A stretch of DNA of 12,294 nt from Pelagibius sp050290145 (GTDB lineage Bacteria > Pseudomonadota > Alphaproteobacteria > Kiloniellales > Kiloniellaceae): positions 1-12,294 of the forward strand of contig JBNKHC010000386.1 of the NCBI GenBank assembly GCA_050290145.1. Direction: 5' to 3'. This document shows positions 6,164 through 12,294 of this stretch, piece by piece; the stretch's first letter is position 1; every line of letters starts with the position of its first letter. The notes beneath the pieces were generated by a model. It was given only the letters and a program-made list of their open reading frames with translations. It searched no databases and was not told the origin of the DNA. A program made the translations under genes and the position numbers.

Positions 6164-8920
6164 CTAGGCCGGCTCCGCTTTCTCTGGCTCCAGGTGGCCG
6201 ACGACGCGCTGCCAGCACCTCTCCGAATCACCTGAGAAAAGCACGACCAGGTCGCCTTCACCGGCGAGGCCGAGCGCCTCGTCGATTGCCGCGGCTTCAT
6301 CGTCGATGGTGATGATCCGGCTGCTCTCGACCCCCTGCGCCTCCAGCGCCGCTGCGATGCGTTTGGGGATCTCTTCCGAGGGGAAGCCGCGGATCGACTT
6401 GAAGGCTTCGCTGTAGCCCTTGTTGCGGGAACAGATGAAGGTGTCGAACTGTCCCGCGAGCATCTCCGCTATTTCGGCAATGTGCTCCGGATGGCGGTTG
6501 CCGAAGTTCGCCAGGAGTCCGATGCGCCGGCCGGGCGTCTTCATGTCCTGCAGGGCATCGCAAACGGCCAGGACCCCGTGCGGGTTGTGCGCCATGTCCA
6601 GCACGGTGGTGAATGCATGCCCCTTGTAGATGTTGAAGCGGCCGGGATTGCTGTCGAAGGTGTTGTCATAGCTGGCGAGTGCCGCGGCGATGCCCGCCGG
6701 CGAGATGCCGAGGCCGTAGGCCAGGCCGATCGCCGCCATGGCGTTCTGCACGTTGTGCTTCGCCGCCCCGCCCAGGGTAGCGGGAATGTCGCCCACCTTG
6801 ATGACGGTGTCGCTGGTACCGGGGCGATGCAGCAGGATGCCCGGCGCGTCGCTGTCTGCGTCCAGGCTGATCGCCAGGCCACCCGCGGCGACGTGATCGC
6901 GCAGCAGCGCGCCGGCCGGCTGCGTCGAAATCAGGCAGACCTGCTGCGCCGGCTTGAGCCTGGCCAAGGCAAGGCAGCGGGGGTCATCGGCATTGAGCAC
7001 GGCGAGCTTGCGGGCGGCTTCGGCGACGCGGCCCTTGATCCGCGCCATATCGTCCAGGCTGTCGATGCCATCGATTCCGACATGGTCGTGCGCCACGTTC
7101 AGGACCGCACCCACGTCGCACCAGTCGAAGGCCATGCCGCCCTTCACGATGCCGCCTCGCGAGGTCTCCAGCACTGCGGCGTCGACCGAGGGGTCGCGCA
7201 GCAGCACCTGGGCGCCGGTCGCGCCGGCGATGTCGCCCTTGGCCACCATCTGGCCGTCGATCTCGGCGCCCGAGGTGGTCACCAGTCCGATGGTCCCGAC
7301 GCCGATCTCACTGCCGGCCTGGCGCAGGATATGGGCCGTCATGCGCGAGGTCGTGGTCTTGCCGTTGGTGCCGGTGACCGCGGCGAGGGGGATGCGGCCG
7401 TTGCTCCGGCCCGGGAACAGCCATTCGATGATCGGCCCGACGACGTCGCGCGCCACGCCGGAGGTCTGCGCCGCCACGAAATGCGGGCGCAGGCCGGGCG
7501 AGAAGTTGACCTCGCAGATGCCGCCGCCGATCATCCGGTAAGAGCGCGAGATGTCGCGGGTCAGGAAGTCGACGCCGACCACGTCCAGTCCGGAGATGCG
7601 CGCCGCGCGCTCCAGCATCACGCGGTTGTCGGGGTGGATCCGGTCGGTGACGTCGATCGCGGTACCGCCGGTGGAGATGTTGGCGGTGCCGCGCAGATAG
7701 ACCACCTCGCCTTCCGGCGGGATGGTGTCGTTGGTATAGCCGCGCTTGTCCAGCATGCGCTGGGCTTCGCGGTCCAGCTCGATGCGGTTCATCAGCTTGG
7801 TGAAGGCGGTGCCGCGCCGCGGGTCCTTGTTCACCTCGGCCACCAGCTCGGCGATGCTGTGCCGCCCGTCGCCGGTCACGCCGCCGGGAATGCGCTGGGC
7901 CGCGGCGACGATGCGGCCGCCGACCACCAGGACCCTGTGATCGAAGCCGGCGATGTAGCCCTCGACGATGACTTCCGGATGGTGCTGCCGGGCGACGACG
8001 AAGGCCTCGGCGACGGCCTCGTCGCCTTCCAGCTGCACGCTGACGCCTTTGCCCTTACCGCCGCGCGCCGGCTTCACGACGACGGGATAGCCCAGGGTCC
8101 TGGCCGCGCGCACCGCGGCTTCATTGTCGTGCACGACGATCTGCCTGGGCACCGGCAGAAGGACTTCGGAAAAGATGCGGTTGGTCGTCGCCTTGTCGCG
8201 TTGGAACAGGGCGGCGGTGTTGGAGACCTTGTCGGTGACCGTTTCGCGGGTGCGCTGCAGGTGGCGGCCCTGGCCGAACTGCACGACGCGCAGGGCGCGG
8301 TCGACGACGAACCAGGGAATGTCGCGGCGCTGCGCCTCCTCGATCAGCGCCAGCGCCGTCTGGTCGGGCGCGAGGCTCTGCGCGGCCTTGTGGTAATTGT
8401 TCAACACCTGAGCGGCGTCAAGCGGCTCCCGGTACTGGTGGGCGGGGCGCAGTTCCGGCGGCAGCAGCGCCAGGGCGATGATGACGCCGGCCTGGCCGGC
8501 CAGCACGCCGATCTCGGGGTCGTCGTAGTGGAAGAAGATGTCCTGGACCTCGCCGCCGTCTTCCCGGCTGGCATCCTCCTGTTTTGCCGGCGGGCGGCGC
8601 AAGGCGGCGGGTTTCGGGGCTTCGCCCGGGCGGCGCTGCAGTTCGGTGGCGATGCGTCCGGCGACGTAGGCCAGGGGCAGGCCCGGCGCGCGGTGCAGCT
8701 CGGCGACAAAGCCCCCCGGTTCCTCCGCCGTGCTGGGGTGCTCGGCCAGGCCGGGCATCAGTTTGAGCAATGCCTTGGTGGGGGCCGGCGTGACGCTGTC
8801 GTCGGGCCAGGTGACCTCAGCCCGCTCCTGCGGCCCTTCGATCGCCACGCGGATGTGGACCAGCGGGACCGCCGCAATCTCGTTCGGCCCCACATAGGCG
8901 CGCGCCTTGGTGATTTTCAT
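6164..8920 (-). CDS. cphA: Cyanophycin synthetase (CphA), 918 residues
   Basis: Cyanophycin synthetase uses ATP to build the storage polymer multi-L-arginyl-poly-L-aspartate in the cytoplasm, adding Asp to the backbone and Arg to its side chains. All three family domains can be followed. The N domain (about 1-225) includes MPGLAEH, PGGFVAEL and IPWFVVD. The ATP-grasp domain carries VVVKPARGGKGKGV (residues 280-293), EGYIAGFDHRVLVVGG (320-335), GTANISTGGTAIDVTDRIHP (411-430) and GGGICEVNFSPGLRPH. The Mur-ligase-like domain carries the P-loop VTGTNGKTTT (515-524) and LDMAHNPHG (about 774-782). Both ATP sites look intact, favouring a CphA1-type enzyme over the shorter CphA2. Oddly, the N-domain HxxEH of cyanobacterial enzymes reads YVAGR (85-89), and a Pro/charged linker (about 97-123) follows. 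The ATG at 8920 has only a weak Shine-Dalgarno match (CGGAACA), but MKITKARAYVGPN fits the family start. No cyanophycinase gene is in view. Confidence 0.9.
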   Translation of the reverse strand: MKITKARAYVGPNEIAAVPLVHIRVAIEGPQERAEVTWPDDSVTPAPTKALLKLMPGLAEHPSTAEEPGGFVAELHRAPGLPLAYVAGRIATELQRRPGEAPKPAALRRPPAKQEDASREDGGEVQDIFFHYDDPEIGVLAGQAGVIIALALLPPELRPAHQYREPLDAAQVLNNYHKAAQSLAPDQTALALIEEAQRRDIPWFVVDRALRVVQFGQGRHLQRTRETVTDKVSNTAALFQRDKATTNRIFSEVLLPVPRQIVVHDNEAAVRAARTLGYPVVVKPARGGKGKGVSVQLEGDEAVAEAFVVARQHHPEVIVEGYIAGFDHRVLVVGGRIVAAAQRIPGGVTGDGRHSIAELVAEVNKDPRRGTAFTKLMNRIELDREAQRMLDKRGYTNDTIPPEGEVVYLRGTANISTGGTAIDVTDRIHPDNRVMLERAARISGLDVVGVDFLTRDISRSYRMIGGGICEVNFSPGLRPHFVAAQTSGVARDVVGPIIEWLFPGRSNGRIPLAAVTGTNGKTTTSRMTAHILRQAGSEIGVGTIGLVTTSGAEIDGQMVAKGDIAGATGAQVLLRDPSVDAAVLETSRGGIVKGGMAFDWCDVGAVLNVAHDHVGIDGIDSLDDMARIKGRVAEAARKLAVLNADDPRCLALARLKPAQQVCLISTQPAGALLRDHVAAGGLAISLDADSDAPGILLHRPGTSDTVIKVGDIPATLGGAAKHNVQNAMAAIGLAYGLGISPAGIAAALASYDNTFDSNPGRFNIYKGHAFTTVLDMAHNPHGVLAVCDALQDMKTPGRRIGLLANFGNRHPEHIAEIAEMLAGQFDTFICSRNKGYSEAFKSIRGFPSEEIPKRIAAALEAQGVESSRIITIDDEAAAIDEALGLAGEGDLVVLFSGDSERCWQRVVGHLEPEKAEPA

Positions 8921-8953
8921 TGTTCCGATTCGCCCTTTCCCCAGGGTCGGGAG

Positions 8954-8982
8954 AGCATAGCGGGCACCCGCCGGGGCACCAA
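8954..8982 (-). promoter_or_regulatory. Candidate promoter of cphA
   Basis: On the - strand, TTGGTG (8982-8977) and TATGCT (8959-8954) are separated by 17 bases, a sigma70-like layout with 3/6 and 4/6 matches. Transcription would start near 8946, giving a leader of about 26 nt. The rest of the 219-bp divergent gap 8921-9139 shows no operator I can name. Confidence 0.33.
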
Positions 8983-9017
8983 CGGCAATTGGGAGCGCCT
9001 CAGGAGGGCCGGCGGTG

Positions 9018-9046
9018 CTGGCGCGGCCCGCGAACTGCCCTATAGT
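9018..9046 (+). promoter_or_regulatory. Candidate promoter of the DUF1194 gene
   Basis: CTGGCG (9018-9023) and TATAGT (9041-9046) lie 17 bases apart. The -10 matches consensus at five of six positions and the -35 at three. The leader would be close to 90 nt. A second -10-like CATAAT at 9106-9111 has no convincing -35. Confidence 0.28.
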
Positions 9047-9139
9047 GGCGGGCGGGCTCCCTTGGCGGCGCCGCTTTGCGGTCTAGTTTTCTCTCTTGGT
9101 GCAGTCATAATCTGCGCAGTCAGACGGGGGATCTCGACG

Positions 9140-9982
9140 ATGCGACAGTCCTTTGCGGCCCTGTTCCTGCTGACCTTCCTGCTGGGAGCCGCCGCGCCGG
9201 CGGGACCGGCCGGCGCCCAGACCCCCTTGCAGCTCGGTGACGAGCCGCTGCCCGAGATCCCGCCGCAGAACCGCAGCGGCCTGCCCGTCGACCTGGAACT
9301 GGTGCTGCTGGCCGACGCCACCGGCTCCATCGACGACAAGGAGATCTTCTTCCAGCGCCAGGGCTACGCCGACGCCATCCTGCATCCCGACATCCTCTCC
9401 GCCATCTCCCTGGGCCACGACGGCAGGATCGCGGTGACCTACGTTGAATGGGGCGATGCCTCCTCCCAGGAGGTCGTGGTGCCCTGGACCATCATCGACG
9501 GCCAGGGCGCGGCGGCCAACTTCGCCGAGGCGCTGATGGAAACCCCGCGCCGCGCCTTCGGGCGCAACGCCATCGGCTCCGCCATCACCTATGCGCACCT
9601 GCTGATCGAGGGAAACAACATCAACGGCTTCCGCCGGGTGATCGACCTCTCCGGCGATTCCGCAAATTCCTGGGGCGGCATCCCGCTGGAGGCCGCGCGA
9701 CAGGCCGCCATCGCCGCCGACATCGTCATCAACGGTCTCGCCATCCTGTGCCGGGACTGCAGCGGCCGCCCGGTCTTCTACGACCTGGAGGAGGCCTATC
9801 GCCGCGACATCATCGGCGGGCCCGCCGCCTTCGTCATCACCGCCGACGACATGGAGTCCTTCGCCGCGGCGGTGCGCAAGAAGCTGCTGCTGGAGATCGC
9901 CGGCGTGCCTGACGAGAAGACCTTCCGCCAGCGCCTGGCCCAGGCGCAGGGCGGGGCTGAGCCGCACCGGGTGATCGATTGA
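9140..9982 (+). CDS. Secreted DUF1194 protein with a VWA-like fold
   Basis: This 280-residue protein has a signal peptide (MRQSFAALFLLTFLLGAAAP, likely cut after AGA, residue 26) and then a DUF1194 domain, a von Willebrand factor A-like family found mostly in alphaproteobacteria. Matching segments are VDLELVLLADATGSID (residues 50-65), a central RAFGRNAIGSAITYA, RRVIDLSGDSANSWGG (about 166-181) and the C-terminal IIGGPAAFVITADDMESF...VRKKLLLEIAG. The usual metal-binding DxSxS reads DATGS (59-63), with Thr in place of the first Ser. A CRDC pair near residue 210 could form a disulfide. The start has a GGGGGA Shine-Dalgarno about 8 nt upstream; the same frame is open far to the left across cphA, but only as an antisense shadow. 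The function is unknown; metal-dependent protein binding in the periplasm is the family-based guess. The gene converges on the PLD-like gene across a palindromic repeat. Confidence 0.85.
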   Translation: MRQSFAALFLLTFLLGAAAPAGPAGAQTPLQLGDEPLPEIPPQNRSGLPVDLELVLLADATGSIDDKEIFFQRQGYADAILHPDILSAISLGHDGRIAVTYVEWGDASSQEVVVPWTIIDGQGAAANFAEALMETPRRAFGRNAIGSAITYAHLLIEGNNINGFRRVIDLSGDSANSWGGIPLEAARQAAIAADIVINGLAILCRDCSGRPVFYDLEEAYRRDIIGGPAAFVITADDMESFAAAVRKKLLLEIAGVPDEKTFRQRLAQAQGGAEPHRVID

Positions 9983-9995
9983 GCGGATGCACAGG

Positions 9996-10080
9996 CTTCG
10001 AGACGGGCCTGCGGCCCTCCTCAGCATGAGGGCGAGAAGGACCTCACCCTGAGGAGCGCTCGCTAGAGCGCGTCTCGAAG
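9996..10080. repeat. 85-bp nested palindromic interspersed repeat
   Basis: The element is bounded by CTTCGAGACG (9996-10005) and its exact complement CGTCTCGAAG (10071-10080). Inside are four smaller hairpins: GGGCC-TGC-GGCCC (10005-10017), CCTCA-GCA-TGAGG (10019-10031), CCTCA-CCC-TGAGG (10042-10054) and GCGCTC-GCTA-GAGCGC (10056-10071). It can therefore fold as one long arm or as a row of short ones. It fills most of the 110-bp gap between two converging genes, so it may end transcription both ways. From memory, similar CTTCGAGACG/CCTCA-TGAGG elements are scattered in many alphaproteobacterial genomes. No transposase is near. Confidence 0.75.
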
Positions 10081-10092
10081 GGTGTGCCACCG

Positions 10093-11190
10093 CTAAGGCG
10101 TCAGCGGTACTCTTTCGCCGTGCTCGGCGATCATGCGGTCGATCTCGGCCAGCGCGAAGGCGGCGAGCTGGCGCTGGGCGGCCTGGGCCTCGGGGTCGTC
10201 GTCCTCCAGGTCGCCGATGACCAGAATGTTCTCGTCGTTCAGGCGGTTGGCCGGGTCGGTGTAGTTGAAGCTGCCGGCGATGATCACCGCGCCGTCGATG
10301 ACCATCAGCTTGTGGTGCAGCTTGCCCAGGCCGTGCTTGCGCGAGGCGAGGAAGGCCTCGCCGCCGCCGTCGGCCACCATGCGGGTCGCCGCCCAGTCGC
10401 GGTTGCCCTGGCCGGCGTCGAAGATGCCACGGATGCGCACGCCGCCCTTGGCCATGGCCACCAGGGCGTCGTCGATGCCGGAGGACTTGGCGAAGGTGAA
10501 GATCGCGAAGTCGACCCGCTCCCGGGCCTTCATGATCTGCTTCATGATCTCCATCTCCGGCGCGTGGTCCGGCGCGAAGAGGGCGCGCACGCTGATGCCG
10601 GCGACGCGGTTGTTGCGCGGCGAGGGCTCGTGGCGGTTGCGCAGCTGGCCGAAGGTGCCCTGCCAGATCTCCGAGAACTCCTTGTCGTATTCCTTGCAGA
10701 CCCACTGGTCGTGGACGATGACCACGTGGTTCAGGTTCTTGCGGCTGGCATGGCTGCCCACGCCCGTCGGCGTGAAGTTGGTGGAGCCGGTCAGCAGCGC
10801 ACGGGTCGGCCTGCCGCTGTCGCGGATGATGAATTTCTGATGGAAGATATCGGGGTTGTAGTCGGTGCGCGCGTCGATGTTGGCGCGCAGCATGGCGGCG
10901 TAGAGGTTGCGGTTCTCCTCGTCCTCGCCGCCCACCGCGAAGGGGTCGGCGGGCGGGTTATCGGCGCGCAGGTAGTCCTGTTCCAGCACGACGTGCACGA
11001 CCACGCCGCGCTGGCGCGCGCGGATCAGGGCCTCGGTAATGGGCAGGGACTCGACCTCCTGAACGGCGACGTCCAGGCTCTTCTGCGCGCCGTCGATGAA
11101 GTCGACGATGACCTGTTCCAGGTCGTCGGGCGCACCCAGGCCGGCCGGCCCCATGTGCAGCTCCAGGCGGTCGTTCAGGATGAATGGCAT
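10093..11190 (-). CDS. Phospholipase D-like protein with two HKD motifs
   Basis: This 365-residue protein belongs to the phospholipase D superfamily, whose members cut or transfer phosphodiester bonds in lipids or nucleic acids through a covalent phosphohistidine. Both half-sites are present: H117-Q-K119 with D124, followed by LLTGSTNFT, and H292-H-K294 with D299, followed by IIAGSFNYTDPANRLNDEN. The N-terminal part of each half (GAQKSLDVAVQEVESLPI; ARERVDFAIFTFAKSSGIDDAL) is typical of the fold. No signal peptide or membrane helix is seen, so it is probably cytoplasmic. The start at 11190 has GAGGAGAGAG close upstream; the reading from 11283 adds a non-conserved leader. The substrate cannot be told: cardiolipin synthase-like, endonuclease-like and unassigned PLD types all share these motifs, but the lack of membrane helices argues against cardiolipin synthase. 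It is divergent from the deaminase gene and convergent with DUF1194. Confidence 0.87.
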   Translation of the reverse strand: MPFILNDRLELHMGPAGLGAPDDLEQVIVDFIDGAQKSLDVAVQEVESLPITEALIRARQRGVVVHVVLEQDYLRADNPPADPFAVGGEDEENRNLYAAMLRANIDARTDYNPDIFHQKFIIRDSGRPTRALLTGSTNFTPTGVGSHASRKNLNHVVIVHDQWVCKEYDKEFSEIWQGTFGQLRNRHEPSPRNNRVAGISVRALFAPDHAPEMEIMKQIMKARERVDFAIFTFAKSSGIDDALVAMAKGGVRIRGIFDAGQGNRDWAATRMVADGGGEAFLASRKHGLGKLHHKLMVIDGAVIIAGSFNYTDPANRLNDENILVIGDLEDDDPEAQAAQRQLAAFALAEIDRMIAEHGERVPLTP

Positions 11191-11310
11191 GGCCTCTCTC
11201 CTCTTCTGCTGCCCGCTAGCGGTCTTATGGTACAGCACTGTGCCCGGGCTGCCGTAGAAGTTTAGGGCCAAAGGGGTGGGCAAAAGGGGTGCCCCGGCCC
11301 GCCGCGGCGG

Positions 11311-11339
11311 TTAGCATGCGCCCCGGCGGGGAGTATTTT
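11311..11339 (+). promoter_or_regulatory. Candidate promoter of the deaminase gene
   Basis: TTAGCA (11311-11316) and TATTTT (11334-11339) are spaced by 17 bases, each matching sigma70 consensus at four of six positions. The start would fall near 11346, about 23 nt before the first GTG. The rest of the divergent gap 11191-11368 holds two short perfect palindromes, CCGCTAGCGG (11213-11222) and CCGCCGCGGCGG (11299-11310), but no operator I can name. Confidence 0.4.
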
Positions 11340-11368
11340 GCTTTTCACGAGAGAGGATCCGAGCGCCC

Positions 11369-12294
11369 GTGAGTGAGAGAGTGAGTGACAGTGTGAACGA
11401 TTTCATCGCCGGCCTGCCGAAAGCCGAGTTGCACCTGCATATCGAGGGCTCGCTGGAGCCGGAGATGATGTTCGCCCTGGCCCGGCGCAACGGCGTCGAG
11501 CTGCCCTACGCCGACGTCGAGGAGATTCGCGCCGCCTACAGCTTTACCAAGCTGCAGGATTTCCTCGATCTCTACTACCAGGGTATGTCGGTGCTGCTGA
11601 CCGAGCAGGATTTCTACGATCTGACACTGGCCTACCTGCGCCGCGTCGCTGAGGACAACGTGCGCCACGTGGAGATCTTCTTCGATCCCCAGGGCCATAC
11701 CGATCGCGGCATCGCTTTCGAGACGGTCTTCACCGGTATCGAGCGGGCGCTGCAGGACGGCGAAAGGGAGCTGGGGATCACCTCGAAGATCATCCTCTGC
11801 TTCCTGCGCCACCTCTCCGCCGAGGCGGCCATGGCGACCCTGGAGCAGGCGCTGCCCTACAAGGACCGCATCGTCGGCGTCGGCCTCGATTCCTCGGAGC
11901 AGGGCCACCCGCCGGCCAAGTTCAAGGCCGTCTTCGACCGGGCCCGGGCCGAAGGCTTCCTCACGGTCGCTCATGCCGGCGAGGAAGGCCCGCCGGAGTA
12001 TGTCTGGTCGGCGCTCGACGACCTGCAGGTCTCCCGCATCGACCACGGCAACCGCGCGCTGGAGGACCCGGAGCTGGTGCTGGAACTGGCGAAGCGCAGG
12101 ATGCCGCTGACGGTCTGCCCGCTCTCCAACCTCAGGCTCTGCGTGGTCGAGGACATGACGGCCCACCCCCTGAAGATGATGCTGGACCGCGGCCTCATGG
12201 TCACCGTGAACTCCGACGACCCGGCCTACTTCGGCGGCTACGTGAACGACAACTATCTCGCCGTGCGCCAGGCCCTGGCCTTGAGCAACGAGGA
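11369..12294 (+). CDS. Adenosine/adenine deaminase family protein, probably adenine deaminase (3' end outside window)
   Basis: The visible 308 residues form a nearly complete member of the adenosine deaminase family of zinc amidohydrolases, which remove the 6-amino group of adenine or adenosine in purine salvage. The metal and catalytic residues are present: HLH in KAELHLHIEGS (H22, H24), H202 and the proton-shuttling E205 in HAGEE, H226 in DHG, and D283/D284 in NSDDPAYFGGY. The GLDSSEQGHPPAKF segment (172-185) resembles fungal adenine deaminase and the bacterial group that includes Pseudomonas Pa0148, shown to act on adenine, so adenine is the likelier substrate; this is inference. No ATG start exists in frame. 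GTG codons at 11369, 11381 and 11393 are all possible. The first is used, with AGGA 11 nt upstream, a rather long spacing. The family usually needs only a few more residues than are seen here. Confidence 0.88.
   Translation, partial: MSERVSDSVNDFIAGLPKAELHLHIEGSLEPEMMFALARRNGVELPYADVEEIRAAYSFTKLQDFLDLYYQGMSVLLTEQDFYDLTLAYLRRVAEDNVRHVEIFFDPQGHTDRGIAFETVFTGIERALQDGERELGITSKIILCFLRHLSAEAAMATLEQALPYKDRIVGVGLDSSEQGHPPAKFKAVFDRARAEGFLTVAHAGEEGPPEYVWSALDDLQVSRIDHGNRALEDPELVLELAKRRMPLTVCPLSNLRLCVVEDMTAHPLKMMLDRGLMVTVNSDDPAYFGGYVNDNYLAVRQALALSNE

Noticed and set aside
6482..9139. Long + strand open frame running antisense through cphA into the DUF1194 gene
   Set aside because: The part before 9140 matches no family and mirrors cphA. 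The signal peptide and Shine-Dalgarno place the real start at 9140.
9996..10080. Palindromic element considered as insertion sequence ends or an attachment site
   Set aside because: There is no transposase or integrase, no target duplication seen, and the structure fits a short interspersed palindromic repeat.
10084..11265. 393-codon + strand frame opposite the PLD-like gene
   Set aside because: It is antisense to both HKD motifs, and its Val/Ala/Gly/Asp-rich sequence resembles no family.
11345..12166. 273-codon - strand frame opposite the deaminase
   Set aside because: It is antisense to conserved active-site segments of the deaminase and has no family signature.

Overview
The window is GC-rich, with strongly G/C-biased third codon positions, and carries seven intact or nearly intact genes plus one decaying duplicate. 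DUF1194, a full-length cyanophycin synthetase, the serine/alanine-glyoxylate type aminotransferase and a CTTCGAGACG-bounded palindromic repeat together suggest an alphaproteobacterium, perhaps of the Rhodospirillales or a related order. That placement is inference; there is no rRNA or other marker here. No tRNA, rRNA, CRISPR array, transposase or phage gene was seen.

Left part (1-6045). The 3' part of a class V aminotransferase enters from the left on the + strand. Facing it on the - strand is a cluster read right to left: lemA, then three tandem paralogues of the LemA-associated membrane protein family DUF2207. These are called copy A (3503-5464, full length), copy B (2770-3477, truncated, with a predicted lipoprotein signal) and copy C (666-2648, full length). 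lemA and copy A overlap by ATGA and the later copies follow at short spacing, so this looks like one operon. Copy B has lost its membrane domain by an internal deletion; the out-of-frame remainder is still readable at 2675-2785. What survives is a secreted DUF2207 domain behind a lipobox. LemA-DUF2207 pairs are common in bacteria, but their biochemical role is not established.

Middle (6046-9139). A stem-loop region separates lemA from cphA, a 918-residue cyanophycin synthetase on the - strand. Both of its ATP-using domains look intact. The HxxEH motif of its N domain, tied in some cyanobacterial enzymes to making their own primers, is replaced by YVAGR. No cyanophycinase gene lies in the window.

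Right part (9140-12294). A secreted DUF1194 (VWA-like) protein on the + strand converges on a two-HKD phospholipase D-like protein on the - strand. Between them lies an 85-bp nested palindromic repeat. Divergent from the latter, an adenosine/adenine deaminase family gene runs off the right edge; its sequence favours adenine deaminase.

No gene-free stretch exceeds 300 bases. The longest are 8921-9139 and 11191-11368, both divergent promoter regions. The best candidate for something little described is the lemA-DUF2207-DUF2207(lipoprotein)-DUF2207 cluster; the altered cyanophycin synthetase N domain comes second.
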